Shown one piece after another: positions 1 through 8,191 of a stretch of 64,000 nucleotides of DNA. The notes beneath the pieces were generated by a model that saw nothing but the letters and a program-made list of their open reading frames with translations, was not told where the DNA came from and did not search any database. How positions within the stretch are numbered: the first letter of the stretch is position 1; the number at the start of each line of letters is the position of its first letter. The stretch comes from JAGOVB01 sp964577365 (GTDB lineage Bacteria > Patescibacteriota > Minisyncoccia > Phycocordibacterales > PALSA-1337): the NCBI GenBank assembly GCA_964577365.1, contig CAZNYP010000001.1, forward strand, positions 45,833-109,832. The letters are read 5' to 3'. Position numbers and translations under genes: made by a program.

Positions 1-48
1 AAAGGAAAAGTATTATCCAGGTAGTTTTGCTCATGTTTAGAAATTATA

Positions 49-957
49 TCACAACAATAACAGGTATATACCCACACTCATGATCGCAAGCGCACCGGCC
101 TTTTGTATGACATGACCCTTTGTAATGTGCTCTTTTGATATGTGAGGAAAGAATAGGGTCATAAAGACTCCGATCGCAAATACAAACAGTGGCTGAAACG
201 TATAGTTTACAACGAGGACGAGTGCGACAGGGGCGACAAGCATCGCATAGAAGTTGATAATAGTTGCTACCGATTGGACCACCTCGCCTCCGATATTGAG
301 CATCCAGATGAATTTCTTTTCTTTGCAGATTTTTATAAAATCAAGTCTAAATTTTGTGATAAAAATAAGACAAAACACCCCAAACAATGTCATACCGACC
401 TGGTTCCAAAACACTGATACAGCAAAAGACGATTCTAGTGCGTATTTTTTAAATATGACATCAGATAAAGCGAGCAACAGACTCGAGCCAATCATGAGGA
501 GTGGTGTGTGCTTTTTAATGCGAAAACCCTGATCAAATTCTAGAGAAAGAATAAATGCCCCAAGCAGTACAATGACACTCGCCAGTATTTTTCCCGTGAT
601 GATATGTTCACCTAAAATCACAATCCCTAGAACATACGCGAATACGGGAATCAAAAACCAAAACGGAACTACATGTGAAGCATCATCTCGATCAAGGGCG
701 TACAGGTACAACAAAATCGCGACTGATAACATGACTCCAGTGATGATAAGTAGTGCTGCAGACAACGCATCAGCATGTATAACTGCAGGGTCAATAAAGT
801 AAACAATTGGTATAACGAAAACAGCAAAGATTGACGAGGTAACCGCAAGTCCCCCTACCCCTACTTCATTCTTATACTTTGAGACGAGGTACTTGTCGAC
901 GTGATTGAGCACACTCCAGAGAATCGGCGCGGTAATCGATAATAGAAACCAGTTCAT
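49..957 (-). CDS. EamA/DMT-family membrane transporter
   Basis: A 302-aa, very hydrophobic protein with about ten predicted membrane helices in two similar halves, the layout of the drug/metabolite transporter (EamA) superfamily. Members export or import small metabolites; the substrate cannot be read from sequence. The first helix follows the initiator directly (MNWFLLSITAPILWS), so there is no cleavable signal. The start is supported by a TATACT hexamer at 964-969, exactly 6 nt before the ATG, with no Shine-Dalgarno, implying a leaderless transcript. It is divergent from the small sigma-like gene and shares its promoter region. Confidence 0.85.
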   Translation of the reverse strand: MNWFLLSITAPILWSVLNHVDKYLVSKYKNEVGVGGLAVTSSIFAVFVIPIVYFIDPAVIHADALSAALLIITGVMLSVAILLYLYALDRDDASHVVPFWFLIPVFAYVLGIVILGEHIITGKILASVIVLLGAFILSLEFDQGFRIKKHTPLLMIGSSLLLALSDVIFKKYALESSFAVSVFWNQVGMTLFGVFCLIFITKFRLDFIKICKEKKFIWMLNIGGEVVQSVATIINFYAMLVAPVALVLVVNYTFQPLFVFAIGVFMTLFFPHISKEHITKGHVIQKAGALAIMSVGIYLLLL

Positions 958-985
958 TGACTAAGTATACAGTATTTTGTAGTAT
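957..985 (+). promoter_or_regulatory. Overlapping divergent promoters
   Basis: On the plus strand TTGACT (957-962), a 17-bp spacer and TAGTAT (980-985) precede the ATG at 994 by 8 nt. On the minus strand TATACT (964-969) lies 6 nt before the EamA ATG. The plus -35 element overlaps the first codon of the minus gene, so the two promoters probably exclude each other. Confidence 0.6.
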
Positions 986-993
986 CAGATCCA

Positions 994-1518
994 ATGAGTA
1001 CCTTTAATCTTGAGGAGGAGGTTAATGAGTACCTTCCCCTTCTTACTGGCCTAGCTTACCAGCTCGCCAGTGCAAATCCCGGCATCCCGGTGGATGACCT
1101 CATCTCTGCGGGGCAGTATACGCTCGCTGAGTATGTCCTCCCAAGGTATAACCCTTCGAAAGGGACACTCTCTACCTTTGCCTATCGTCCTGTGAAGTCA
1201 GCTATGCTCAACTGTCTCAGAAAGTGGTACCGTGAGGCAGACCATTTTGTTGAGGTCAATGACGATGAGCTCGCCTGCAGACACACGGAGTCGCCATACC
1301 ACCAGGTGGCAAGGAATGACTCGATAGACTGGCTGCGTCATGCACTCAGCCGACTGTCACCCCGAGATCAAAAACTCCTTCTCCAAGGAGTAGAGGTGAC
1401 GCAAAAGGAAGCAGTAGAAGCTGCTGGCCTCGATCCACACAATGCCAGCTGGCATTTCAACCAAGCCTTGAAAAGGCTAAAACGAGTACTGGTTCCACAG
1501 GGGGTCACAACCCACTAA
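994..1518 (+). CDS. Small sigma-70-like protein
   Basis: A 174-aa protein resembling a minimal sigma factor. Residues about 5-75 resemble sigma region 2 (helical, with VDDLISAGQYTL and then a FAYRPVKSAM stretch like the core-binding and -10 recognition helices). Residues about 105-165 resemble region 4 (LSPRDQKLLLQG, then a helix-turn-helix with HNASWHFNQALKRLKR). Region 1 and region 3 are absent. It is convergent with rpoD and is visibly more G+C-rich than its neighbours. It has its own consensus-like promoter (957-985) and its own terminator (1527-1554). It could be an ECF-like sigma factor, an anti-termination regulator or a decoy; no anti-sigma partner lies next to it. Confidence 0.6.
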   Translation: MSTFNLEEEVNEYLPLLTGLAYQLASANPGIPVDDLISAGQYTLAEYVLPRYNPSKGTLSTFAYRPVKSAMLNCLRKWYREADHFVEVNDDELACRHTESPYHQVARNDSIDWLRHALSRLSPRDQKLLLQGVEVTQKEAVEAAGLDPHNASWHFNQALKRLKRVLVPQGVTTH

Positions 1519-1526
1519 AACACCAC

Positions 1527-1554
1527 GCCGCCCCAAAAGGGCGGCTCGGCTTTT
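1527..1554. terminator. Bidirectional hairpin terminator
   Basis: GCCGCCC (1527-1533), a 5-nt loop and GGGCGGC (1539-1545) form a perfect 7-bp stem followed by TCGGCTTTT. It lies between the convergent sigma-like gene and rpoD and may stop transcription from both sides. Confidence 0.7.
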
Positions 1555-1562
1555 ATGCATAT

Positions 1563-2744
1563 CTAGTAGTTCTTCAACCGATTGATCTTGTCATGCTGAC
1601 GAATCTTTTCATGCGCCTTTGCTTCGATCTGACGAATACGTTCACGAGTCACGCCGAATTCTTTTCCTACTTCTTCGAGAGTGTGGGTGATACCATCGAG
1701 AAGTCCGTGGCGCATTTCGAGAATCTTGCGTTCTTTTATAGAAAGGTCGTCGAGGATTTCTTTTACCTGATCACCGAGGATACGTCGTGAAGCCTCCTGG
1801 TCCGGTGAAAGGATTTTGTCGTCTGAGAGGAAGTCTCCGAGGGTAGACTTGCCGTCATCTCCATCATCACCTACAGGACTTTCGAGTGATACAGTATCCT
1901 GATCGATTTTCTCAATCTGGTAGATCTTGTCTACATCGAGTCCCATTTCTGTAGCTATTTCCTCTGGTAGTGGATCACGGCCTAGATCCTGTGAAAGACG
2001 TCGGACGACTTGTTTGTATTTTGCAATAGTTTCCACCATGTGCACCGGTACGCGGATAGTTCGTGACTGATCAGCGAGTGCTCGAGTGATCGCCTGACGG
2101 ATCCACCATGTCGCATATGTTGAGAACTTGTAGCCTTTGTGCCAATCGAATTTATCAACCGCCTTGAATAGACCTAGGTTTCCCTCCTGGATGAGGTCGA
2201 GGAGTGTGAGGTCGGGACTACGTCCTACGTATTTTTTTGCAATCGATACCACGAGGCGGAGGTTTGCCTTTGCGAGGAGTGATTTTGCTTCTTTGTCACC
2301 TGCTTCGATACGTCGCGCGAGATCTTTCTCGGTAGCCGCATTTACGAGTGGGTACTGTCCGATCTCTTTTAGATACATCTGGATCGAGTCGTACGAAGAG
2401 TCACTGCGTGAACCGTAGCTGTATCCCTTTTTCGCTGGTACTTCTGGTTCTACTTCGAGGAGTCCTCCGCCTTCCAGCACGTCGATACCTGAGACAGATA
2501 GTTTGCCGTAGAGTTCATCGAGAAAAACGATCTCATTTTCAATCGTTGGAAATTCTTTCAAAATCTCGTCATACGTCACGAAACCACGCTCCTTTCCTTT
2601 TGCGAGGAGCTTTGTTGTTTTGCTTTCAAAATCTTTTTGGCTCGTTTTCTTTGATCGTGTTGCAGCTGGTTTTTTTGCTGACTTCTTTTTTACTACCTTT
2701 ACGATCTTCTTTGCCTTTTTCTTGAGAGGTTTTTTTGATTTCAT
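1563..2744 (-). CDS. rpoD: Principal RNA polymerase sigma factor (sigma-70)
   Basis: A 393-aa housekeeping sigma factor that directs RNA polymerase to -10/-35 promoters. The N-terminal 40 residues are lysine-rich. A region 1.1-like helical segment follows (GFVTYDEILKEFP). Region 2 carries DLIQEGNLGL and the -10 recognition helix YATWWIRQAITRA (about residues 190-225). Region 3 follows, and region 4 ends with the helix-turn-helix VTRERIRQIEAKA near the C-terminus. All key parts are present. Candidate -10 TAAATT (2752-2757) ends 7 nt before the ATG. It follows dnaG by 24 bp, the classic macromolecular-synthesis neighbours dnaG-rpoD. Confidence 0.95.
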   Translation of the reverse strand: MKSKKPLKKKAKKIVKVVKKKSAKKPAATRSKKTSQKDFESKTTKLLAKGKERGFVTYDEILKEFPTIENEIVFLDELYGKLSVSGIDVLEGGGLLEVEPEVPAKKGYSYGSRSDSSYDSIQMYLKEIGQYPLVNAATEKDLARRIEAGDKEAKSLLAKANLRLVVSIAKKYVGRSPDLTLLDLIQEGNLGLFKAVDKFDWHKGYKFSTYATWWIRQAITRALADQSRTIRVPVHMVETIAKYKQVVRRLSQDLGRDPLPEEIATEMGLDVDKIYQIEKIDQDTVSLESPVGDDGDDGKSTLGDFLSDDKILSPDQEASRRILGDQVKEILDDLSIKERKILEMRHGLLDGITHTLEEVGKEFGVTRERIRQIEAKAHEKIRQHDKINRLKNY

Positions 2745-2768
2745 ATTGACGAATTTAGATTTATAATA

Positions 2769-4553
2769 TCATATTTCCTTTAAGGCACGCAATCGTATAC
2801 TTATCTTTTGGCACTCGGCGAGTAGTTCTTCTGCTTTTTTTATGTCTTTATTCTTTTCAGCAAGCGTGATCTCGTGCATGAGCTCGGCAAACTTTTTCTT
2901 CAGAATATCTTCTTCCAGGTTCTTTAGGAGTTCTATCTCTTCACGCTCATCCGTTGCTCGCATCTCGATCTCAAAAACCAGTTCCTGCTTTACCATATCC
3001 ATATCTTTCTCTATCGCTTCGTACTTGTCCCCCAGAATGATCTTTATTTTTTTGAAAAGTTCTGGACTTTCTTTGCTGTACGCGAGGGCAAATATTTTTC
3101 GAATGATGAGATCTTCTTTTGGTAGTGGTGCAGGTGGTGCTTCTGATTTTTTTACTTCTTTTTTCTTCATCTTCCTCACATCCTCCCAGATGGCTTCTTC
3201 GGCAATGCCAGTTTTTTCCTTTATGAGTGTGATAAAATGCGATTTTTGCATTTCACTGTCGATGGACGCAATGATGGGAAGGACTCTATCGATGATGGCT
3301 TTTGAGAGCTTTCTTTTTTCGATAGTTTTCAAAATCTGGTTGAGCTCGAACTCTACGATGGGAGTAGCGTTTTTGAGAACTTCTCGCCATTCATTTTTAT
3401 CTTTCAAAATGAGGTCTGCGGGATCCTTTTCACCTGGTACATCTGCAACTTTTACATCCATACCGAGAGCGAGGGCCATGAGTGACGCGCGGTATGCGGC
3501 GTTTTTCCCTGCTGTGTCTGCATCAAACGCGATGAGGACATTGGGAGAAAATCGTCGAAGCATGGTGAGCATATGCTCGGTGAGTGCCGTACCTGACACA
3601 GCAACGGTGTTTGTGATCCCTGCCTGGTGAGACATGATGAGGTCCATCTGACCCTCGACGAGGATGGCATAGTTTTTCTTTTTTATATCTACTTTTGCTT
3701 TGTCGAGTGCGTATATCGTCGTACCTTTATCATAGAGAACGGTGTCGGGACTGTTTAGGTATTTTGCCTGTTCCTTGTCGTCGACAAATATGCGACCAGT
3801 GAATGCAATCACCCGACCACTGCTGTCTGAGATGGGAAACATGATACGTCCTCGGAACCTGTCGTAGTACCCTTTTTCTGTTTTTTTTATGAGTCCCACT
3901 TTTTCTATATCCGAGATCTGATACTTTTTGAGATGATCATGCGCCGCACGCCACTCATCGGGTACCCAACCGATGCGGAAATCCTTTATCGTTTCATCGG
4001 TTAGGCCTCTCGCGTGGAGATAGTCGCGAACCTTTGGTTCTTTTGTCAGATTTTTTTCAAAGAAAGCAGTAGCGTCCTCCATGATCTGATAGAGATCACT
4101 TTTATTGTCTTTTACATGCGTGTGCGTAAGCTCGACGCCCGCCTTTTCTGCGAGCATTTTGAGCGCACCCATAAAGTCGAGGNNNNNNNNNNGGCCCGTT
4201 CGGCGCTGGCGGCTCAGGCCCGGCTTGAGCCGGGTGGCGGCGGCAGCGAGAGCGCCGACGAGGCCTTCATGCGTTCGAAGGTGACGACCGCCCGGTTTTT
4301 CTGCGAGCATTTTGAGCGCTCCCATAAAGTCGAGACCTTCGAACTGCTGCACAAATGAGAATATATCTCCTTTTGCACCACAGCCGAAACAATAGTAAGT
4401 ACCACGTTCTGGTGAGATAAAGAACGAAGGGGTTTTCTCATTGTGAAATGGGCATCTCGCTTTGTACGTATTGCCGGCATTTATGAGAGTAACGTAGGAA
4501 GAGAGCACATCTACAATGTTGAGCTTTTGTTTTATTTGCTCAACAGGGGTCAT
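2769..4553 (-). CDS. dnaG: DNA primase (interrupted by an assembly artefact)
   Basis: Synthesises RNA primers at the replication fork. The N-terminal CHC2 zinc finger is visible (CPFH near residue 37 and CFGCG near 58). It is followed by the RNA polymerase core with TOPRIM motifs (ILVEGQMD, then IAFDADTAG) and a C-terminal helicase-binding region. The open frame of 594 codons is misleading. Ten Ns (4183-4192), a G+C-rich stretch and a second copy of a 38-bp piece of dnaG add 51 codons around residues 77-128, repeating LDFMGALKMLAEK. Removing one repeat plus the intervening sequence restores a normal protein of about 543 aa in frame. The start overlaps the 3' side of rpoC by near-abutment (3-bp gap), suggesting cotranscription with rpoBC. 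Confidence 0.9.
   Translation of the reverse strand: MTPVEQIKQKLNIVDVLSSYVTLINAGNTYKARCPFHNEKTPSFFISPERGTYYCFGCGAKGDIFSFVQQFEGLDFMGALKMLAEKPGGRHLRTHEGLVGALAAAATRLKPGLSRQRRTGXXXXLDFMGALKMLAEKAGVELTHTHVKDNKSDLYQIMEDATAFFEKNLTKEPKVRDYLHARGLTDETIKDFRIGWVPDEWRAAHDHLKKYQISDIEKVGLIKKTEKGYYDRFRGRIMFPISDSSGRVIAFTGRIFVDDKEQAKYLNSPDTVLYDKGTTIYALDKAKVDIKKKNYAILVEGQMDLIMSHQAGITNTVAVSGTALTEHMLTMLRRFSPNVLIAFDADTAGKNAAYRASLMALALGMDVKVADVPGEKDPADLILKDKNEWREVLKNATPIVEFELNQILKTIEKRKLSKAIIDRVLPIIASIDSEMQKSHFITLIKEKTGIAEEAIWEDVRKMKKKEVKKSEAPPAPLPKEDLIIRKIFALAYSKESPELFKKIKIILGDKYEAIEKDMDMVKQELVFEIEMRATDEREEIELLKNLEEDILKKKFAELMHEITLAEKNKDIKKAEELLAECQKISIRLRALKEI
4144..4334. repeat. 38-bp direct repeat flanking N gap and foreign-looking insert
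   Basis: Bases 4144-4181 and 4297-4334 are the same 38 bp with one mismatch (A versus T). Between them are ten Ns (4183-4192) and about 104 bp (4193-4296) that are strikingly G+C-rich compared with the surrounding gene. This is the signature of a wrong scaffold join inside dnaG, not of a real insertion. Confidence 0.85.
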
Positions 4554-4555
4554 AT

Positions 4556-7500
4556 TTATTCTTCGTTTATTTCTTCTTTAGGCTGGATCGCTTCGATCAT
4601 TCTTTGCTTTGGACTTCCCTTGAACCCTGTACCTGCTGGGATATGGCGTCCGATGATGACGTTCTCCATGAGACCAGTCAGTGTATCGCTACTACCTTTG
4701 AGTGCATTGTTGATGAGGATGCGGTTCGTGTGCTGGAACGAAGCAGCTGAGAGCCAACTCTTTCGTGAGAGTGATACTTCGGTGATACCCATGACGAGTG
4801 CTTCTGCTTTTGTGTCTTTTGCAAGGCCACGTACTGCGGTCTCGTCGATGATTTCTCCTTCGGTAAATGTTGAGCTACCTCCTTCGGTGACTTCGTATCG
4901 AGAGAACATCTGGCGTACGATGATCTCAATGTGCTTTCGAGACACAGTTTCTCCCTGGAGCTCGTAGATCTTTCCTACCTCCTGGATCACGTATTCTTTT
5001 GCTTTCTCCACACCAGCATATTTGAATACATCATCGATATCAGCTGAACCGTCGGTGATGAGTTCACCCTGCTTTACATGGTCACCTACTTTTACAAGTG
5101 GCATACGGCGGAAATGGAATTTGTATTCGATCTCGCTCGCACCCTTCTTTGTCTTTTTTGATTCTGGTACATCTGGGAGGACGGTGATGATCTTTTCTTT
5201 TCCGAGGTCTTTTACTCCAGTCACTACTCCGTCAGCGATGTTTACCACAGCTGGATTTTTTGGAGCGCGCTTTTCAAAGACTTCTTCTACTCGTGGTAGA
5301 CCTGCGGTGATGTCTCCACCGACTGATGCAGTACCTCCAGAGTGGAATGTACGCATGGTGAGCTGTGTTCCTGGTTCTCCGATCGCCTGAGCAGCGACAG
5401 TTCCTACGGCTTCACCGAGCTCGACGAGTTTGTTTCGTCCGAGATCTACTCCGTAACATGCAGCACAGATACCTGCACTTTCACATGAAAGTGGTGAACG
5501 AACTGCGACCTCTGTGATACCACTTTCCTCGATCTTGAGTGCATCGAGCTTGCTCAAGAGATGACCTTTTTTAAATGTCGAAACATCCTCAGCGAGCACA
5601 CGTCCGCGGATATTTTTTGAGATCGGTACTTCGATACCCTGAATATTTCCTTTTTTGATAGTGATTGATTTCTTTGTGCCACAGTCTGCCTCGCTCACTA
5701 CAACGTCTTGTGCTACGACGAAGAGTTTTCGAGTGAGGTATCCTGCCTTTGCGGTGTTGAGTGCGGTGTCTGTGAGACCCTTTCGAGCACCGTGAGTGGT
5801 GATGAAGTATTCGATCGGAGTGAGTCCTTCTTTCATTGATGAAATAACTGGGAGCTCGATCGTCTCTCCGGCGGTGTTGGTGATGAGACCCTTCATACCT
5901 GCCATCTGAGTGATGTTTCCGATACTACCTCGGGCACCTGATGTCACCATGTCGAACACAGAGCCCTTTTTGTCGAGTGCTCCTGGGATCAATTTTTCTA
6001 CATCTGACTTTGCCTTGTGCCAGATCTCTACATTTTTTCGTAGGCGTTCTTCTTCGGTCAAAAGTCCGTCGTTGAACTGCTCCATGACTTTGTCTGACTG
6101 ACCCTTTGCTTTTGTGATGACCTCTGCCTTGCCCGCTGGAACCTGTACGTCACTGATAGACCAAGTGGTTCCTGAGTAGGTAGTGTATTTGAATCCAAAT
6201 GCCTTAACTTTGTCGAGGATCTTTGGAATATTGTCGACACCGTAGACATTGATCATGTCGTCGATGGTCGCTGACATTTTCTTTCGATCGATCTCCTTGT
6301 TGATAAATGGATAGTCAGCCGGAAGTACCTCGTTGAAAAGGATTCGTCCTACTGTCGTTTCAAATATTTTTCCATCGAACTCTTTGTATTTTGGAGTAGC
6401 TGGAGCGAGTACTTTGATCTTTGATCGAAGTGAGATCGCGCGGAAGTTTCGTGCGACAATCGCAGCCTCTGGAGACTCAAAGAATTTTCCTTCACCGAGT
6501 TCGCCTTCTACGGTCTTTGTAATCCAGTAACAACCGAGAACGATGTCGAGTAGTTTTGAAACCACGGTCGCGTCTCCGTTTCCAGGTTTCAAAATGTTCT
6601 TATCAGAAGCCATGATCTCCTTTGCTTCGAGCTGTGCTTCTTCTCCGAGTGGTACATGCACAGCCATCTGGTCTCCGTCAAAGTCCGCGTTGAACGCTGT
6701 ACAGACGAGTGGGTGAACCTGGATCGCATTTCCTTCGACGAGCACTGGTCGGAATGCCTGAATACCGAGTCGGTGTAGCGTAGGAGCACGGTTCAAGAGC
6801 ACGTATTTTCCTTTGATGACCTCTTCGAGGATTGCCCAGACTTCGGGACTACCATCGTCGATGAGTCGTCCTGCACCACGAATGTTGTAGGCAAGTTCTT
6901 TTTTGAGAAGTCCTGAGATGATAAATGGGCGGAAGAGTTCGAGGGCCATGTGTTTTGGGAGTCCACACTGGTCGAGAGCGAGTTCTGGTCCTACCACGAT
7001 CACTGATCGTCCAGAATAGTCTACTCGTTTACCGAGGAGATTCTGTCGGAACAAACCTTTTTTACCCTTGAGGTTATCCGCAAGAGACTTGAGTGCTCGC
7101 TTTGATGCAGGAGAATTTGCTCCTGGAGCAGCATTTCCATGGCGGATAGAGTTGTCGATGAGCGCGTCGATCGCTTCCTGGAGAATACGCTTTTCATTTC
7201 GGAGGATCACGTCTGGTGCACTGATCTCGATCAATTTCAAAAGACGGTTGTTTCGGTTGATCACACGTCGGTAGAGGTCGTTGATATCTGCTGTCGCAAA
7301 TCGTCCTCCATCGAGAGCCACCATCGGTCGAAGTGCTGGCGGAATAACTGGGATGCGAGTGAGGAACATCCATTCAGGTCTGATCTTTGACTTGATCATT
7401 GATTTTAGCACTGCGAGTCGCTTGTTGATCTTGTCTTTTTCGAGTGAGCCTGCTTTTTCATAGTTTGTCTCGAGTTCTGCAACGAGTTTTACAAGGTCTA

Positions 7501-8182
7501 CATTTTTGAGGATGTTAAAAATAGCTTCGGCACCGATGCCTGCCTCAAAAAGCACACCGTATTTCATCGAGAATTTGTGGTAGAGGACTTCGTCCAAGAC
7601 CTGACCCTCCCGGAGACTATCGATCTCATTTCGAGCAGTGTTCAAAAGCTCTTTGAGCATTTCTTTTGTCTTGTCGTCCTGAGCGTTTTTTACTTTATTT
7701 TTAAATTCCCCATCGAGTTCTCGTAGGAATTTTTCTTTCTCAGTCTCATGCACCTTGGTGACGATATACCCTGCAAAGTAGATCACTTTTTCGAGATCTG
7801 CAGCAGACATACCCATGACCAAACCGATGCGAGATGGCATACTCTTTAGAAACCAGATGTGTGACACCGGACTCGCGAGTTCGATGTGTCCCATGCGCTC
7901 ACGTCGTACGATCGATCGAGTGATCTCTACTCCACATTTTTCACAGACGATTCCCTTGTAACGGATACCACGATATTTTCCACAGTAACATTCAAAATCT
8001 CGGTCTGGACCAAAGATTTTCTCGTCAAACAAACCACTCTTTTCAGAACGTTGTGTTCGGTAGTTGATGGTTTCTGCTTTTGTGATCTCACCAAATGACC
8101 ATTCGAGGATTCGATCAGGAGAAGCCAGTTTGAGTGTGACCTCGTCAAAATTATTTGAATCTACTTGATTATATTTATTCAT
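4556..8182 (-). CDS. rpoC: RNA polymerase subunit beta-prime
   Basis: A 1208-aa catalytic subunit of RNA polymerase. The first zinc site has Cys65, Cys67, Cys80 and Cys83 (CYCGKYRG, VCEKCGVE). The catalytic magnesium loop NADFDGDQM supplies Asp500, Asp502 and Asp504. The second zinc cluster (CESAGICAACYG) precedes the trigger-loop/bridge-helix region with GEAVGTVAAQAIGEPGTQLT. The protein lies within the usual size range for forms without the large lineage-specific insertion. It starts 10 bp downstream of the rpoB stop, so rpoB, rpoC and probably dnaG-rpoD form one transcription unit. Confidence 0.98.
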   Translation of the reverse strand: MNKYNQVDSNNFDEVTLKLASPDRILEWSFGEITKAETINYRTQRSEKSGLFDEKIFGPDRDFECYCGKYRGIRYKGIVCEKCGVEITRSIVRRERMGHIELASPVSHIWFLKSMPSRIGLVMGMSAADLEKVIYFAGYIVTKVHETEKEKFLRELDGEFKNKVKNAQDDKTKEMLKELLNTARNEIDSLREGQVLDEVLYHKFSMKYGVLFEAGIGAEAIFNILKNVDLVKLVAELETNYEKAGSLEKDKINKRLAVLKSMIKSKIRPEWMFLTRIPVIPPALRPMVALDGGRFATADINDLYRRVINRNNRLLKLIEISAPDVILRNEKRILQEAIDALIDNSIRHGNAAPGANSPASKRALKSLADNLKGKKGLFRQNLLGKRVDYSGRSVIVVGPELALDQCGLPKHMALELFRPFIISGLLKKELAYNIRGAGRLIDDGSPEVWAILEEVIKGKYVLLNRAPTLHRLGIQAFRPVLVEGNAIQVHPLVCTAFNADFDGDQMAVHVPLGEEAQLEAKEIMASDKNILKPGNGDATVVSKLLDIVLGCYWITKTVEGELGEGKFFESPEAAIVARNFRAISLRSKIKVLAPATPKYKEFDGKIFETTVGRILFNEVLPADYPFINKEIDRKKMSATIDDMINVYGVDNIPKILDKVKAFGFKYTTYSGTTWSISDVQVPAGKAEVITKAKGQSDKVMEQFNDGLLTEEERLRKNVEIWHKAKSDVEKLIPGALDKKGSVFDMVTSGARGSIGNITQMAGMKGLITNTAGETIELPVISSMKEGLTPIEYFITTHGARKGLTDTALNTAKAGYLTRKLFVVAQDVVVSEADCGTKKSITIKKGNIQGIEVPISKNIRGRVLAEDVSTFKKGHLLSKLDALKIEESGITEVAVRSPLSCESAGICAACYGVDLGRNKLVELGEAVGTVAAQAIGEPGTQLTMRTFHSGGTASVGGDITAGLPRVEEVFEKRAPKNPAVVNIADGVVTGVKDLGKEKIITVLPDVPESKKTKKGASEIEYKFHFRRMPLVKVGDHVKQGELITDGSADIDDVFKYAGVEKAKEYVIQEVGKIYELQGETVSRKHIEIIVRQMFSRYEVTEGGSSTFTEGEIIDETAVRGLAKDTKAEALVMGITEVSLSRKSWLSAASFQHTNRILINNALKGSSDTLTGLMENVIIGRHIPAGTGFKGSPKQRMIEAIQPKEEINEE

Positions 8183-8191
8183 ATATTTCTA

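Noticed and set aside
2842..3630. 262-aa plus-strand frame within dnaG
   Set aside because: Ser/Phe-rich shadow of the real minus-strand gene; the same applies to other long plus frames inside rpoC, rpoB, uvrA and uvrB.
4193..4296. Real extra domain in DNA primase
   Set aside because: Flanking 38-bp duplication, Ns and a sharp G+C change point to a wrong join.
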